From Pseudomonas chlororaphis subsp. aurantiaca (GTDB lineage Bacteria; Pseudomonadota; Gammaproteobacteria; Pseudomonadales; Pseudomonadaceae), in assembly GCF_013466605.1 (NCBI RefSeq), contig NZ_CP059162.1, forward strand, positions 5,270,001-5,334,000: 64,000 bases of DNA. Direction: 5' to 3'. Position 1 is the first letter of the stretch; every line of letters begins with the position of its first letter. The translations under genes and the position numbers were made by a program. Below, piece after piece: positions 36,120-46,711 of the stretch. The notes beneath the pieces are model-generated. The model was not told the DNA's origin. It did not search any database and was given only the letters and a program-made list of their open reading frames with translations.

Positions 36120-36842
36120 ATGGATCACCAGCCTTCCAAACCCCGTAAGAGCATGCATGCCCGGATCGTTCAGGATCTGGGCATGCACATCGTCTCCGGA
36201 CGCTTCAAGCCGGAAGATAGATTGCCCTTGGAGGCAACGCTGTGTGAGGAATATCAGGTCAGCCGCTCGGTGCTGCGCGAAGCCACCCGGGTGCTCAGCG
36301 CCAAGGGGCTGGTGTACTCCAAGCCACGGGTCGGCGCGGTGGTGCGGCCACGGGCGAAATGGCACTTGCTGGACCCGGACGTGCTGTCCTGGCTGATGCA
36401 GTCGACGCCTCACAGCGAGTTCTTCAACACCCTGGCCGGCGTGCGCCGCATCCTCGAGCCGGAAATCGCCGCCATGGCCGCCACCACCGCGACCGACCCG
36501 GACATCGCGGTGATCGAGAAAGCCTACCAGTCCATGGAGACAGCCAAGACCCACGAGGAGCTCTTGCAGGCCGACCTGGATTTTCACCGGGCGATCGCCG
36601 ACGCCACCCGCAACGACTTGCTCGCCTACATGTGCAACATGCTGTCGCTGCCGCTGCGCGAATCCATCAGCATCACCAACCGCCGCCCCGACATCCAGCG
36701 CCTCAGCCTGCCCCGGCACAAGGCGATCCTGACCGCCATCAAGAATCGCGACGCCCTCGGCGCCCGGCATGCCTCGCTGGTACAACTGGACGACACCCGC
36801 GTGGCCCTGGACACCGTGATGAATGTCCTGACTCCGCTGTAA
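36120..36842 (+). CDS. GntR/FadR-type regulator of arabinose catabolism
   Basis: A 240-residue regulator with an N-terminal winged helix (LGMHIVSGRFKPEDRLP, EEYQVSRSVLREATRVLSAKGLV) and a C-terminal all-helical FCD domain. Likely metal or ligand residues are in LQADLDFHRAIADATRND and RHKAILTAIKNRDALGARHAS. It follows the dehydratase gene by 109 nt and is the natural candidate to bind the three TNGTNNNACNA sites. The effector (L-arabonate, 2-keto-3-deoxy-L-arabonate or arabinose) cannot be read from the sequence. Confidence 0.9.
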   Translation: MDHQPSKPRKSMHARIVQDLGMHIVSGRFKPEDRLPLEATLCEEYQVSRSVLREATRVLSAKGLVYSKPRVGAVVRPRAKWHLLDPDVLSWLMQSTPHSEFFNTLAGVRRILEPEIAAMAATTATDPDIAVIEKAYQSMETAKTHEELLQADLDFHRAIADATRNDLLAYMCNMLSLPLRESISITNRRPDIQRLSLPRHKAILTAIKNRDALGARHASLVQLDDTRVALDTVMNVLTPL

Positions 36843-37006
36843 GGCACACCGACCAGCCGATGGATGGTCTTTACGGACGAGATTCAGGATTTGCTCCAGC
36901 ACAGCATCGATTCGAGCTGGCTCGAACCCAGGACTCGCCCCAGACAGCTGCAGGCTGGTAATGGCTCTGCACACTCCCCAGACCCGATCCGGACTTTTCT
37001 GCAGGC

Positions 37007-37047
37007 AAAAAAAAACCCGAAAATCCTCACTTTCGTGGGCCTTTCGG
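37007..37047 (-). terminator. Intrinsic terminator after tRNA-Lys
   Basis: On -, CCGAAA and TTTCGG pair around about 20 nt and are followed by a run of nine T. It lies 22 nt past the tRNA 3' end. The stem is short but the T-run is strong. Confidence 0.6.
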
Positions 37048-37068
37048 ATTTTAAATACTGCTAGAAAA

Positions 37069-37144
37069 TGGTGGGTCGTGTGGGATTCGAACCTACGACC
37101 AATTGGTTAAAAGCCAACTGCTCTACCAACTGAGCTAACGACCC
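37069..37144 (-). tRNA. tRNA-Lys (anticodon TTT), CCA encoded
   Basis: The 76-nt sequence begins GGGTCGTTAGCTCAG, folds into a 7-bp acceptor stem (GGGTCGT/ACGACCC), has anticodon loop CTTTTAA with anticodon TTT, and T-loop TTCGAAT; CCA is in the DNA. The T-stem pairs GTAGG with CCCAC, leaving one A-C mismatch. In P. aeruginosa the matching tRNA-Lys is an integration hot spot for genomic islands. Confidence 0.96.
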
Positions 37145-37161
37145 GCTGTGTGGTGGCGCGT

Positions 37162-37189
37162 ATAATACTGATTTATAAAAAGAATTCAA
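37162..37189 (-). promoter_or_regulatory. Promoter of tRNA-Lys
   Basis: On -, TTGAAT (-35) and TATTAT (-10) are 16 bp apart and are followed by a G+C-rich ACGCGCC discriminator, which is usual for stringently controlled stable-RNA genes. Confidence 0.7.
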
Positions 37190-37207
37190 CACCCAATATG
37201 AAAAAAA

Positions 37208-37909
37208 TCAAAAATAAGGTGTTGGGTCGCTGACACCGGCCGCGGCAAAACCTTCTGCACGCAGACGGCAGCTGTCGCACTTGCCGCAGGCACGCCCTTG
37301 ATCATCGGCCTGGTAGCAGGACACGGTCAGGCCGTAATCAACCCCGAGCTTGACGCCTGCCTTGACAATATCGGCCTTGCTCAGGTTCTGCAGCGGCGCC
37401 TGGATACGGAATCCCTGCCCCTCTACCCCGGCCTTGGTCGCCAGGTTGGCCATGCGCTCGAAGGCTTCGACGAACTCCGGACGGCAATCCGGATAGCCCG
37501 AATAGTCCACGGCGTTGACGCCAATGAAGATGTCCCGCGCGCCCAGCACTTCCGCCCAGCCCAGTGCCAGGGACAGGAACACAGTGTTACGTGCCGGCAC
37601 GTAGGTGATGGGGATCCCTTCGCTCGGAGCCTCGGGCACATCAATGGAGCTGTCGGTCAGCGCGGAGCCGCCGATACCATTGAGGTTGAGACCGATCACC
37701 TTGTGCTCGACCACGCCCAGGTCGCGAGCGACCCGCTCGGCCGCCTGCAACTCGGCGCGATGACGCTGGCCGTAATCGAAGCTCATGGTGTAGCAGCGGT
37801 AACCTTCGGCGCGGGCCATGGCCACTACGGTGGCCGAATCCAGACCGCCGGACAGCAGGATTACCGCACGTTTTTCAGTGGCCACTTGGTCCTGTGCTTG
37901 ATCAGTCAT
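37208..37909 (-). CDS. queC: 7-cyano-7-deazaguanine synthase
   Basis: The 233-residue enzyme makes preQ0 from 7-carboxy-7-deazaguanine with ATP and ammonia in queuosine synthesis. The ATP-binding PP-loop is [15 protein letters not shown] near the N-terminus. A C-terminal zinc site is formed by [20 protein letters not shown]. The start is taken at 37909, 1 nt after the queE stop; an in-frame ATG at 37930 would overlap queE. Either way translation is coupled to queE. Confidence 0.95.
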   Translation of the reverse strand: MTDQAQDQVATEKRAVILLSGGLDSATVVAMARAEGYRCYTMSFDYGQRHRAELQAAERVARDLGVVEHKVIGLNLNGIGGSALTDSSIDVPEAPSEGIPITYVPARNTVFLSLALGWAEVLGARDIFIGVNAVDYSGYPDCRPEFVEAFERMANLATKAGVEGQGFRIQAPLQNLSKADIVKAGVKLGVDYGLTVSCYQADDQGRACGKCDSCRLRAEGFAAAGVSDPTPYF

Positions 37910-37910
37910 A

Positions 37911-38558
37911 TCAGCGCCCCGGCTCGTCATTCCAAAGATATTTATGCAGCTGCAATTGCAGGCGCACCGGCAGGTTGTCCGCGACGATCCAGTCGGCCAG
38001 ATCGCGCGCATTCAGGTCGTGATGGCTCGGCGAGAACAGCACCTCGCCCGCCCGCCGCTCCAGACCATACTGGATCAGCTTGGAAACCGCCCAGTCGTAG
38101 TCCTCACGGGAACAGATGACAAACTTGACCTGGTCGTTCGGCGTCAGCAGCTCGATGTTTTCATAACGATTGCGCTGGACCTCGTCCGATCCCGGCGTCT
38201 TCAGGTCGAGCACTCGACTGACCCGCGGGTCGACCGCGGAAATATCCAGGGCTCCGCTGGTTTCCAGCGAGACTTCGTAACCGGCATCACACAGCTGCTT
38301 GAGCAGGGGAATGGCGTTAGGTTGCGCCAGAGGTTCGCCCCCGGTCACACAGACGTAACGCGGGCGGAAACCGGCGACCTGCTCGAGAATGCTCTCGAGG
38401 GTGCGGATGGTGCCGCCGCTGAAGGCATAGGCACTGTCGCAGTACTGGCAACGCAGCGGACAACCGGTCAGGCGCACAAATACCGTGGGCAGGCCGGCAG
38501 TCCGAGTTTCACCCTGCAACGAGTAGAAAACTTCGGTAATTCTCAATGTGTCTTGCAT
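37911..38558 (-). CDS. queE: 7-carboxy-7-deazaguanine synthase
   Basis: A radical-SAM enzyme of 215 residues that converts carboxy-tetrahydropterin to 7-carboxy-7-deazaguanine. The cluster motif CPLRCQYC binds the [4Fe-4S], and [11 protein letters not shown] is the SAM-binding GGE motif; the N-terminal [12 protein letters not shown] is typical of QueE. I use the ATG at 38558; the frame also has an ATG at 38567. It lies downstream of the tol-pal operon but beyond its terminator. Confidence 0.95.
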   Translation of the reverse strand: MQDTLRITEVFYSLQGETRTAGLPTVFVRLTGCPLRCQYCDSAYAFSGGTIRTLESILEQVAGFRPRYVCVTGGEPLAQPNAIPLLKQLCDAGYEVSLETSGALDISAVDPRVSRVLDLKTPGSDEVQRNRYENIELLTPNDQVKFVICSREDYDWAVSKLIQYGLERRAGEVLFSPSHHDLNARDLADWIVADNLPVRLQLQLHKYLWNDEPGR

Positions 38559-38674
38559 AGTCGCCACGGGCGTAACAGCTAAACAGGCTGTCCGCCTCCG
38601 TCAGGCACCTCGAGGAATCCCGCAAACACGGTAATCCCAGGAAGCGTGTTTCATAAAAAGGGCATGGATTCTAA

Positions 38675-38704
38675 CGAAAAAACCCGCGGCAAGCGCGGGT
38701 TTCT
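38675..38704 (-). terminator. Terminator of the tol-pal operon
   Basis: AAACCCGCG and CGCGGGTTT pair around 5 nt, and on - the stem is followed by TTTTTT. It lies 24 nt after the cpoB stop. Confidence 0.9.
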
Positions 38705-38724
38705 TCCAAACAGCTCAAACTCGA

Positions 38725-39549
38725 TTACATGCGTTGCAGATCGCGCTGAGCCAGCTGGGCGGCGGAAGTACCCGGATATTGGGCCACTACCTGCTGCAGA
38801 ATGCCCTTGACCTTGTCAGTGTGACCCAGGCGGCGCTCTACGTCAGCCAGCTTGTACAGCGAGTCCGGCACCTTGGCATGCTTCGGATACAGCTGGGATA
38901 CCTTGGCGAATGCCTGGCCGGCCCCTTGCAGGTCGCCTTTGGCCAGGTTCACTTCGCCCAACCAGTACTGGGCATTACCCGCGTACTGGCTGTTCGGGTA
39001 TTTACGCAGGAACGCGGCGAAAGCCTGGCTGGCCTTGTCGAAGTCCTTGGCCTTGATCAGGTCGAAGGCAGCCTCGTAATACAGCTTTTCCTTCGCCGGA
39101 TCGCCCGGTTCACTGCTCGCCGCAGGAGCTTGCGAGGCAGCCCCGGCAGCGGCACCGGCGGCACTTGCATCACCACCGGCAGAAGAATTATCAGGAGTCG
39201 CGGCAGGTGCACCGCCCGCTCCAATGCGCCGATCAAGATCCTGGTAACGCTCCAGGCTTTCCTGCTTCATGCGCGCAATATCGTTTTGCAGTACTTCAAT
39301 CACACCTTGTTGCCGTGCGATTTGATCCTGCATTTGCTGCAGTTGCTGGAACAGCTCGCCCTGTGCCGAGACAGGGGTCGAAACCCCTCCCCCGGCATAG
39401 GCGCCGTTCGTGCCATAACCCGCTGGCGGATAACTGCCTCCGCTATTGTTATAGCCCGAGTTGTTATCGACCACAGGAACCGCAGCCCACACCGAAAGCG
39501 GCGCGAGGCTGAGAGCCAAGACAGTTAGAGCACGACGGCACGTTCGCAT
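38725..39549 (-). CDS. cpoB: Cell division coordinator CpoB (YbgF)
   Basis: A 274-residue periplasmic protein that links peptidoglycan synthesis with outer-membrane constriction through TolA. A signal peptide (ending near VWAAVP) is followed by a Gly/Asn/Ser-rich linker, a short coiled coil (QLQQMQDQIARQQGVIEVLQ) and C-terminal TPR repeats (KEKLYYEAAFDLIKAKDFDK, YPNSQYAGNAQYWLGEV). It is the last gene of the ybgC-tolQRAB-pal-cpoB operon, 6 nt after pal. Confidence 0.95.
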   Translation of the reverse strand: MRTCRRALTVLALSLAPLSVWAAVPVVDNNSGYNNSGGSYPPAGYGTNGAYAGGGVSTPVSAQGELFQQLQQMQDQIARQQGVIEVLQNDIARMKQESLERYQDLDRRIGAGGAPAATPDNSSAGGDASAAGAAAGAASQAPAASSEPGDPAKEKLYYEAAFDLIKAKDFDKASQAFAAFLRKYPNSQYAGNAQYWLGEVNLAKGDLQGAGQAFAKVSQLYPKHAKVPDSLYKLADVERRLGHTDKVKGILQQVVAQYPGTSAAQLAQRDLQRM

Positions 39550-39555
39550 GGCGAA

Positions 39556-40053
39556 TTACTTACGCAGTTCGACGCGACGGTTTTGAGCCCAGGACTGCTC
39601 GTCGTTGCCGGTAGCAACTGGACGCTCTTCGCCGTAGGAAACCAGTTCCAGCTGAGCTGGGGAAACGCCTTGCAGCACCAGGTAGCGCTGAACGGCTTTC
39701 GCACGACGCTCGCCCAGAGCCATGTTGTACTCACGAGTACCACGTTCGTCGGTGTTGCCTTCCAGAACAACGCGAGCGCCGTTTGCTTTCAGGTCCTTGG
39801 CGTGAACGTCCAGAGCGCGCATGGCTTCTGGTTTCAGGTCCGAGCTGTCGTATTCGAAGTAGAAGGTGGTGATTGCGCGCAGAGCAGCTTCTTCGCTCAG
39901 GGAGCCGTCAACTGCACCGGTGTTAGCGCCGTAACCAGCGTTTGGATCAACAGCGCCTTCACCAGCGTTGTCGCCGCCTTTGGAGGAGCAACCTACAGCT
40001 ACAGCCATGGCCAGAGCCAGCGCAGCAAACTTACCAAACTTCAGCATTTCCAT
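39556..40053 (-). CDS. pal: Peptidoglycan-associated lipoprotein (OprL/Pal)
   Basis: The 165-residue lipoprotein anchors the outer membrane to peptidoglycan. The lipobox AVGCSS gives the lipidated Cys near residue 22. The OmpA-like domain contains [16 protein letters not shown] and [20 protein letters not shown], which binds diaminopimelate. The sequence is nearly the same as P. aeruginosa OprL. Confidence 0.97.
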   Translation of the reverse strand: MEMLKFGKFAALALAMAVAVGCSSKGGDNAGEGAVDPNAGYGANTGAVDGSLSEEAALRAITTFYFEYDSSDLKPEAMRALDVHAKDLKANGARVVLEGNTDERGTREYNMALGERRAKAVQRYLVLQGVSPAQLELVSYGEERPVATGNDEQSWAQNRRVELRK

Positions 40054-40105
40054 CGTGAAACTCCTAATGAACCCCAGTGTGTTAAGTAAAACGTAAAGCG
40101 CCGCG

Positions 40106-41407
40106 TCAGTTCAGGTAAGGGGACCAGGACGGTTCTCTGACTTCGCCTTGAGCGGTAGGAAGCGGGAGCCTCACGCGTCCATTAATGGACACGAGCATCA
40201 AGACTCCCCGGCCCTGCTGGCGGGTGGCGTAGATTACCATGGTGCCGTTGGGCGCAACAGTAGGCGACTCATCAAGTGTGCTGTCGGTAAGGATTTTTAC
40301 GTTGCCACGCTGCAAATCCTGGGCAGCTACCTTGAAGTTTGTGAAGCCGTCCTGCCGGTGAATCATGACCAGCGTTTTTTCATCCGCGGACAGTTTCGGG
40401 TTGGCGTTGTAGTTGCCCACGAAAGTCACCCGTTCCGCACCGCCACCACCGGCACTGGTCTTGTAGATCTGTGGTTTGCCGCCACGGTCCGAGGTGAAGT
40501 AGATGGTCGAGCCATCTTTACCCCAAAACGGTTCGGTGTTGATGCCAGGACCTGCGGTCACGCGCGAGATCTGACGCGAACCCAGGTTCATCACATAGAT
40601 GTCCGGGTTGCCGTCCTTGGACAGTACGAACGCCAGGCGCTGGCCGTCCGGCGACCAGGCAGGCGCGCCGTTCAGGCCTTCGAAGTTGGTGATCTGCTCG
40701 CGACGGCCAGTGTCGATGTGCTGAACGAAGATGCGCGGACGCTTCTGTTCGAACGACACATAGGCAATGCGCTTGCCGTCCGGCGCGAAGCGCGGCGACA
40801 GGATCGGCTCACGGGATTGCAGCAGGGTCACCGCACGCGCGCCGTCGTAGTCGGAACGTTGCAGGGTGTAGCGCGTGTTCTTCTCGGAGAAACGCTCTGC
40901 CGTGACATACAGCATGCGAGTCGAGAAGGCGCCCTTGATACCGGTGAGTTTCTCGAACGACTGGTCGGAGATGTAGTGAGCCATGTCGCGCAACTGGTCG
41001 ACGCTGCCCGAGACGCTGCCGGTCAGCACTTGCTGTTCGGTAGCGACGTTGAACAGGGCGTATTGCACCTGCAGGCGACCGCCCGCCGGGACAATGCTGC
41101 CGACCATGATGTACTGGGCGCCCAGGGCCTTCCAGTCACGGTAGATGACTTCGCTGGCCTGGGTCGGCAGGCTGATCATGTTCTGCTTTGGAATCGGCGA
41201 GTAGTAACCCGAGTTGCGCAGGTCGTTGCCGATGATTTCCGCCATGTCGTCGGGCAGCACGCTGCCCCCTTGCCAACCGAACGGCACTACGGCGATGGGC
41301 GTGGCCCGGTCGCTGCCACTGGTGACCAGAATGTTCTTTTCATCCGCTGTCGCTATCCCTGCCATACAGCAAATAACGACAAGCAATCCTCGAAGAAGGT
41401 TTCTCAC
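40106..41407 (-). CDS. tolB: Tol-Pal system protein TolB
   Basis: A 433-residue periplasmic protein with a signal peptide (to about residue 21), an N-terminal TolB domain ([12 protein letters not shown]) and a C-terminal six-bladed propeller with repeated [20 protein letters not shown] and [10 protein letters not shown] segments. It binds Pal. The start is a GTG whose bases overlap the tolA stop (GTGA), so translation is coupled. Confidence 0.96.
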   Translation of the reverse strand: MRNLLRGLLVVICCMAGIATADEKNILVTSGSDRATPIAVVPFGWQGGSVLPDDMAEIIGNDLRNSGYYSPIPKQNMISLPTQASEVIYRDWKALGAQYIMVGSIVPAGGRLQVQYALFNVATEQQVLTGSVSGSVDQLRDMAHYISDQSFEKLTGIKGAFSTRMLYVTAERFSEKNTRYTLQRSDYDGARAVTLLQSREPILSPRFAPDGKRIAYVSFEQKRPRIFVQHIDTGRREQITNFEGLNGAPAWSPDGQRLAFVLSKDGNPDIYVMNLGSRQISRVTAGPGINTEPFWGKDGSTIYFTSDRGGKPQIYKTSAGGGGAERVTFVGNYNANPKLSADEKTLVMIHRQDGFTNFKVAAQDLQRGNVKILTDSTLDESPTVAPNGTMVIYATRQQGRGVLMLVSINGRVRLPLPTAQGEVREPSWSPYLN

Positions 41408-42483
41408 AAGGCTAGATCCTCAGGTGTGAATGTCATCTTGAATGAACGATACGGAGCGAAATCGCTCGGCTTCATTCCCTGCATTTCTGTCAAACGTCCA
41501 ATGTTCTTGACCGCAGCTACCGCCGAGGCATCGAACGGACCATCGCCGCTGGACTTGGCCACCGACACGGAAGTCACCGTACCATCCGGCAACATGCCGA
41601 TTTGCAGCACGACAGTCATGTTGTTGCGCGCCGAAGGAGGACGAGCCCAGCCTTCCGCCGCACGAGCACGAATCAGATCGTCGAAACTGCCCGCGACTTC
41701 GTCGCCCTGCTCGTCCGCCAAGGCCTGCTGACGCTGCGGCGTGTCGGAAAGCAAATCAGCCAGGGCCTGGGCCTTTTTATCTTCGGCGGATTTACGCGCT
41801 GCTTCCTGAGCCTTTTTCTTGGCTGCGTCGGCGGCGGCTTTCTTCTTCGCGTCCTCGGCGACCTTCTTCTTCGCCTCGTCTGCTTCAGCTTTCTTCTTGG
41901 CGTCTTCCGCGGCTTTCTTCTTCGCGTCTTCGACTATCTTTTTCTTCGCCTCTTCAGCGGCCTTTTTCTTGGCCTCTTCTTCGGCGGCTTTCTTGGCTTC
42001 TTCTTCGGCTTTCTTTTTGGCTATATCAGCCAATTGTTTCTCTTCGGCCTTTTTCGCTTCCGCAGCTTTCTTCGCGTCGTCGGCTTTCTTGGCTTCATCA
42101 GCCTTCTTCGCCTCATCCGCTTTCTTGGCTTCGTCGGCCTTTTTCGCTTCCTCGGCTTTTTGAGCAGCCTCTTCTTTCTTTTGTTCCGCAGCCTTCACCG
42201 CTTCCTGCTCGACCTTTTTCTGCTCCATCTGTTCGACTTCGGTCTGGCGCGCGGCGGATTTCTTCGCCTCACCCGCAATCTTCTGATTGGTCTGGGTGGT
42301 CGCCTGACTTTTCGATTTCAACTGATACAGGGTCGCCTGGACGATCGGCTTGGACGGCGGCAATTCCGGCGTCATGGCAAAACTGACGAACAGCATGCCG
42401 AACACCAGAACGTGCAGGGCAATTGCCCACACGCTAGGCCAGAAGTAGCTTTCCGAGGCGGACGGCTCTCGCTGTTGCTGCAT
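41404..42483 (-). CDS. tolA: Tol-Pal system protein TolA
   Basis: The 359-residue protein spans the periplasm. One membrane helix lies near residues 16-38, followed by a very long charged helix (about 70-255) rich in Ala, Lys and Glu with KADEAK-type repeats, and a C-terminal domain III (about 265-359, [20 protein letters not shown]). The repetitive DNA at 41810-42240 follows from this. It shares its first base with the tolR stop. Confidence 0.95.
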   Translation of the reverse strand: MQQQREPSASESYFWPSVWAIALHVLVFGMLFVSFAMTPELPPSKPIVQATLYQLKSKSQATTQTNQKIAGEAKKSAARQTEVEQMEQKKVEQEAVKAAEQKKEEAAQKAEEAKKADEAKKADEAKKADEAKKADDAKKAAEAKKAEEKQLADIAKKKAEEEAKKAAEEEAKKKAAEEAKKKIVEDAKKKAAEDAKKKAEADEAKKKVAEDAKKKAAADAAKKKAQEAARKSAEDKKAQALADLLSDTPQRQQALADEQGDEVAGSFDDLIRARAAEGWARPPSARNNMTVVLQIGMLPDGTVTSVSVAKSSGDGPFDASAVAAVKNIGRLTEMQGMKPSDFAPYRSFKMTFTPEDLAL

Positions 42484-42935
42484 CAGGGCGCCTCGGTAAT
42501 CAGGCCAACGTTACCGACGCCGGCCTTCTGCAGCCCGCCCATGGCGCCCATGACGGCACCATAGTCAACGGACTTGTCGCCGCGAATGAACACCTGGGTA
42601 TGCTTGCCGCCTTCATTGCCGGCGCGAATGATCTTGGTCACGGCGTCGGTCATCTGCGGCAAGGTCATGGCCTTGTCCATCTGCTTGTCGGTGTCGACTT
42701 CACTGCCAAGGTTCCAGTAGTAGGTCTTGTCAGCCTTGATCGAAATGGTCAGGACCTGGGTGTTGTTGTCCTGCGGCAAGGCTTCGCTGGAAACCTTGGG
42801 CAGATCGACTTTCACGCCCTGATTGAGCATCGGCGCGGTCACCATGAAGATAACCAGCAGTACCAACATCACGTCGATGTAGGGCACCACGTTCATCTCG
42901 GCAACCGGCTTGCGTTTGTGGCGAACTCGGGCCAT
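42483..42935 (-). CDS. tolR: Tol-Pal system protein TolR
   Basis: A 150-residue ExbD/TolR-family protein that forms the proton channel with TolQ. The single membrane helix contains the key aspartate in NVVPYIDVMLVLLVIFMV. A periplasmic domain follows. It is 14 nt after tolQ and overlaps tolA by 1 nt. Confidence 0.97.
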   Translation of the reverse strand: MARVRHKRKPVAEMNVVPYIDVMLVLLVIFMVTAPMLNQGVKVDLPKVSSEALPQDNNTQVLTISIKADKTYYWNLGSEVDTDKQMDKAMTLPQMTDAVTKIIRAGNEGGKHTQVFIRGDKSVDYGAVMGAMGGLQKAGVGNVGLITEAP

Positions 42936-42949
42936 GGGGATTTACCTGC

Positions 42950-43645
42950 TCACTCTTCGCTGGTGTGCACTTTACGGTGCAGGATCGCCTGGAACTCGTC
43001 GGCGAAGGTGTAGTAACGGCTGATCAGGGTCTCGCCACGGGCCGCAAAGCGGTTGTAGGCGATAACGGCCGGGATCGCGGCAAACAGGCCGATCGCGGTG
43101 GCGATCAGGGCTTCGGCGATACCCGGTGCCACGGTCGCCAGGGTCGCCTGCTGGGCGCTGGCCAGGCCGCGGAAGGAGTTCATGATCCCCCAGACGGTGC
43201 CGAACAGACCGATGTACGGACTGACCGAGCCGACAGTGGCGAGGAACGGCAGGCTCTGCTCGAGCTTCTCTTCTTCGCGGGAGATGGCGACACGCATGGC
43301 ACGCGCGACACCTTCCATGACCGCCTCGGGATCAACGCCCGATTGCTGGCGCAGGCGCGAGAACTCTTTGAAACCGGCACGGAAGATCTGCTCCACGCCG
43401 GAATCAGGGTCCGGGTTGCTGCCCGCCTGACGGTACAGTTTGGACAGATCGATACCCGACCAGAAGCGCTCTTCGAAGCTCTCCAGGGCGCGTCGACCGG
43501 CGCGCAGCAGGTTGCTGCGCTGAAAGATCATGATCCATGAGGTCACCGATGCGGCTACCAGGGTCAGCATTACCAACTGCACAACGATGCTGGCATTGCT
43601 GACCAAGCTCCACATGGAGGAATGGTCGACGACGTTAGCTTCCAC
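42950..43645 (-). CDS. tolQ: Tol-Pal system protein TolQ
   Basis: A 231-residue ExbB/TolQ/MotA-type proton channel subunit. Three membrane helices are seen, with conserved motifs [22 protein letters not shown] and [21 protein letters not shown]. The start ([15 protein letters not shown]) overlaps the ybgC end by 11 nt. It is close to P. aeruginosa TolQ. Confidence 0.97.
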   Translation of the reverse strand: MEANVVDHSSMWSLVSNASIVVQLVMLTLVAASVTSWIMIFQRSNLLRAGRRALESFEERFWSGIDLSKLYRQAGSNPDPDSGVEQIFRAGFKEFSRLRQQSGVDPEAVMEGVARAMRVAISREEEKLEQSLPFLATVGSVSPYIGLFGTVWGIMNSFRGLASAQQATLATVAPGIAEALIATAIGLFAAIPAVIAYNRFAARGETLISRYYTFADEFQAILHRKVHTSEE

Positions 43646-44102
43646 GCTTTATCTCCTGCTCTGAGTGTGTACCCGCGCCGCTCACGTCGGCAAAGGCCGC
43701 ACGTAGAGCTTCGGGAATGGCCCGGGGTTTCAAATTGTCGGTGCGCACACAGGCCACCAGAAACTGCCCTTCGCAGAGCAGTGCATTATCCGTGGCTCGC
43801 CTGACCTGCTGTTTGAAGCGCAGGCTGGCCCGGTTCAATTCGATGACTTCTGCACTTACCAGAAGCTCGTCGTCCAGTCGCGCCGGCGCGTGGTAGCGCG
43901 CTTCGCTGGAATGCACGACGAACAACAGGTTCTCCCCTGCCAGCTGCGATTGAGCAAAGCCCAGATCTCGTAGCCGCTCGGTTCGAGCCCGTTCCATAAA
44001 CTTAAGGTAGTTAACGTAATACACGATGCCGCCGGCATCGGTGTCTTCGTAATAAACGCGACAACGATGTGCGAACGACCCAAGCCCGTTTTGCGCGCGC
44101 AT
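43635..44102 (-). CDS. ybgC: Acyl-CoA thioesterase YbgC
   Basis: A 155-residue hot-dog-fold thioesterase that begins the tol-pal operon. The catalytic Asp motif is [26 protein letters not shown]. It may act on phospholipid or short-chain acyl-CoA substrates. It begins 139 nt after the ruvB stop. Confidence 0.95.
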   Translation of the reverse strand: MRAQNGLGSFAHRCRVYYEDTDAGGIVYYVNYLKFMERARTERLRDLGFAQSQLAGENLLFVVHSSEARYHAPARLDDELLVSAEVIELNRASLRFKQQVRRATDNALLCEGQFLVACVRTDNLKPRAIPEALRAAFADVSGAGTHSEQEIKRGS

Positions 44103-44241
44103 ACTCTAGTGCTTACTCCTCAGGTTGCCAATCCGGCCAGGCAACTGTTTTTCATTCTCGAACGCCTTTCTGGCGAAATAACGACAATGCCAGCCCCCTA
44201 GGACCACACACGCTGCGAATAAATCGCTGCCCAAGCGGTTA

Positions 44242-45300
44242 TTAATCGTCCACGGCATCGAGGAATTCGTCTACCACAGGCATCTCGCCCAATCGTGACG
44301 GGATGTTAAGACCGAAATGCAGATAGGCATGCCGGGTCACCACACGGCCCCGCGGCGTACGCATGATATAGCCTTGCTGGATCAGATAGGGCTCGAGTAC
44401 GTCCTCGATGGTGTGCCGCTCTTCGCTGATCGCGGCCGCCAGGCTGTCGACCCCCACCGGCCCGCCGTCGAACTTCTCGATCATGGTCAACAACAGGCGC
44501 CGGTCCTGGTGGTCGAAGCCACGCTCGTCGACATCCAGCAGGTTCAGCGCCAGGTCGGCGATGGGCTTGGTGATATGGCCCTTGGCGCGAACCTCGGCAA
44601 AATCCCGCACCCGACGCAATAAACGGTTGGCGATACGCGGCGTGCCGCGGGCGCGCCGGGCAATTTCGAAGGCGCCGTCCGGGTCCAGCGGCAAGCCGAG
44701 AATGCCGGCGGAGCGCCCGACAATGGTCGCCAGGTCCGCCGTGCTGTAGAACTCCAGGCGCTGGACGATGCCGAAGCGATCGCGCAGCGGGTTGGTCAGC
44801 ATGCCCGCGCGAGTCGTCGCCCCCACCAGGGTGAACGGCGGCAGGTCGAGCTTGATCGAACGCGCCGCCGGCCCTTCGCCGATCATGATGTCCAGCTGGA
44901 AATCTTCCATGGCCGGGTACAGCACTTCCTCGACGATCGGCGACAGGCGATGGATCTCATCGATAAACAGTACGTCGTTCGGTTCGAGATTGGTCAGCAG
45001 CGCCGCCAGGTCCCCTGGGCGCTCCAGCACCGGGCCCGAGGTGCTCTTGATCGACACCCCCATCTCCTGGGCGATGATGTTGGCCAGCGTGGTCTTGCCC
45101 AGGCCTGGCGGGCCGAAGATCAGGGTGTGGTCCAGCGACTCGTTGCGTCCGCGGGCAGCCTGGATGAACAGCTCCATTTGCTCGCGCACCGTCGGCTGGC
45201 CGATGTATTCGGCCAGGCTGACGGGGCGAATCGCACGGTCCTGGACTTCCTCGCGCTCACGGGGGCCCGTGGCGGCGATCAGACGATCTGCTTCTATCAC
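44242..45300 (-). CDS. ruvB: Holliday junction branch migration helicase RuvB
   Basis: The 352-residue AAA+ motor of branch migration. Walker A is [12 protein letters not shown] and Walker [12 protein letters not shown]; the arginine finger region is [17 protein letters not shown]; a winged helix ends the chain ([16 protein letters not shown]). The start is a GTG immediately after the ruvA stop, with AAGGGAA inside ruvA. Confidence 0.97.
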   Translation of the reverse strand: MIEADRLIAATGPREREEVQDRAIRPVSLAEYIGQPTVREQMELFIQAARGRNESLDHTLIFGPPGLGKTTLANIIAQEMGVSIKSTSGPVLERPGDLAALLTNLEPNDVLFIDEIHRLSPIVEEVLYPAMEDFQLDIMIGEGPAARSIKLDLPPFTLVGATTRAGMLTNPLRDRFGIVQRLEFYSTADLATIVGRSAGILGLPLDPDGAFEIARRARGTPRIANRLLRRVRDFAEVRAKGHITKPIADLALNLLDVDERGFDHQDRRLLLTMIEKFDGGPVGVDSLAAAISEERHTIEDVLEPYLIQQGYIMRTPRGRVVTRHAYLHFGLNIPSRLGEMPVVDEFLDAVDD

Positions 45301-45909
45301 TTAAATCATTCCCTTAAGGGCGCGGCGAATCATGTCTTCACTGCTCAGGCCTTTTTCCTTGATCGCGGAAACCGCCTTGCTGGCCTCCTGCGGCTTGTAG
45401 CCCAGGGAGATCAGGGCACTGACCGCGTCGGTCTCGGCACTGGCCACCGGCATCGGCGCGTCCGGCTGGTTCGGCACCAGGGCAAACATGCTCGGCACGG
45501 TCTCCCAGGCCTTGAAGCGGTCCTTGAGCTCGACCAGCAGACGCTCCGCGGTCTTTTTACCGACCCCCGGCACCTTGGTCAGCGCCGAGGTGTCCTGCGC
45601 CTGCACGCAACGCACCAGTTCGTCGACCTCCAGGCTGGACATCAGCGCCAACGCCAGTTTCGGCCCCACGCCATTGAGGCGAATCAGTTCGCGAAAGAAG
45701 TCCCGCTCGCGCTTGCTGGCAAAGCCATAGAGTAACTGGGCATCTTCACGCACGACCAAATGGGTGTGCAGGGTGATCGGTTCGCCGACCGACGGCAGGC
45801 GATACAAGGTGGTCATGGGGACTTCCACCTCGTAACCCAGACCGTTTACATCGAGAATCAGGTGCGGCGGCTGTTTTTCAGCCAAGGTGCCGCGCAAGCG
45901 TCCAATCAC
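45301..45909 (-). CDS. ruvA: Holliday junction DNA-binding protein RuvA
   Basis: The 202-residue protein forms the tetramer that holds the junction. An OB-fold ([19 protein letters not shown]) is followed by helix-hairpin-helix motifs ([29 protein letters not shown]) and a C-terminal UBA-like domain that binds RuvB. It sits between ruvC and ruvB. Confidence 0.97.
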   Translation of the reverse strand: MIGRLRGTLAEKQPPHLILDVNGLGYEVEVPMTTLYRLPSVGEPITLHTHLVVREDAQLLYGFASKRERDFFRELIRLNGVGPKLALALMSSLEVDELVRCVQAQDTSALTKVPGVGKKTAERLLVELKDRFKAWETVPSMFALVPNQPDAPMPVASAETDAVSALISLGYKPQEASKAVSAIKEKGLSSEDMIRRALKGMI

Positions 45910-46023
45910 GTTTCAGATCCTTAGCTCAGGCCAGAACAGGGGCCGGCGGGTCACAGAGCGAAGATCCGGGCCGGGCAGACAGGCGCGGGATGCTCCACTC
46001 ATCAAATGTTTGCGCAGATGCTA

Positions 46024-46548
46024 TCAGAGACGCAGGCGGCCGCCACGACTGCGTGCGGTACCCAGGCCGTGGGGCAGCAGGCTGGAACGGGTATGGGCAT
46101 GACAGATGGCAATCGCCAGGGCGTCCGAGGCGTCGATCTGCGGCTTGCTGGTCAATTTGAGCAAGTGCATGACCATCATCTGCACCTGTTCCTTGTTGGC
46201 CCCGCCGGTGCCTGCCACGGCCTGCTTGACTTGAGTGGCGGTGTATTCGGCGATTTCCAGGCTTTCCTCGGCCCCCGCCACGATCGCCGCACCACGCGCC
46301 TGGCCCAGTTTCAGGGCCGAGTCGGCGTTACGCGCCATGAACACCTTTTCAATGCCCATGGTCACCGGACCGTAGGTCTGAATGACCTCACGAACTCCGC
46401 GATAGACGATTTGCAGCCGCTCATGCAGCTCGCCGGCGCCCGTGCGAATACAGCCCGAAGCCACGTACACGCAGCCACGCCCGGTATCACGTACCACGCC
46501 GTAACCGGTGATACGCGAACCCGGGTCGATACCAAGAATAAGAGTCAT
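46024..46548 (-). CDS. ruvC: Holliday junction resolvase RuvC
   Basis: The 174-residue endonuclease cuts Holliday junctions. The acidic active site begins at [16 protein letters not shown] (Asp near residue 7), with [21 protein letters not shown] and the C-terminal [14 protein letters not shown]. The ATG at 46548 gives the standard N-terminus; the open frame runs further upstream. Confidence 0.97.
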   Translation of the reverse strand: MTLILGIDPGSRITGYGVVRDTGRGCVYVASGCIRTGAGELHERLQIVYRGVREVIQTYGPVTMGIEKVFMARNADSALKLGQARGAAIVAGAEESLEIAEYTATQVKQAVAGTGGANKEQVQMMVMHLLKLTSKPQIDASDALAIAICHAHTRSSLLPHGLGTARSRGGRLRL

Positions 46549-46611
46549 AACGCCTGCAAAGAGAAAATTCGGTTGCCTAAGGTAACGCCGGAAGAAGCCG
46601 GAAAAACAAAA

Positions 46612-46692
46612 AATCGCAGCCTTCGACAGCTCCCCTACAGGTACAGCGTAACCCTGTGTGTAAAGGGGGGGAAACCGCCGAAGGCTGCGATC
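46612..46692. repeat. REP-type inverted pair (REPIN-like)
   Basis: ATCGCAGCCTTCG (46613-46625) and CGAAGGCTGCGAT (46679-46691) are perfect 13-bp inverted arms about 53 nt apart. The left arm continues as ACAGCTCCCCTACAGG, a REP form common in P. fluorescens-group genomes. It lies between ruvC and yebC. Confidence 0.8.
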
Positions 46693-46711
46693 CTTTATCG
46701 CGCTATCCGCA

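Noticed and set aside
36864..36974. Possible decayed gene fragment on - (SLQLSGASPGFEPARIDAVL)
   Set aside because: It reads like a protein start and lies near the tRNA 3' end, but there is no proper start codon, the family is uncertain and the frame runs on antisense to the GntR gene.
41810..42240. Repetitive DNA that could be taken for a tandem array or CRISPR
   Set aside because: It encodes the Ala/Lys/Glu helical repeats of TolA; units are short, imperfect and in frame, with no spacers.
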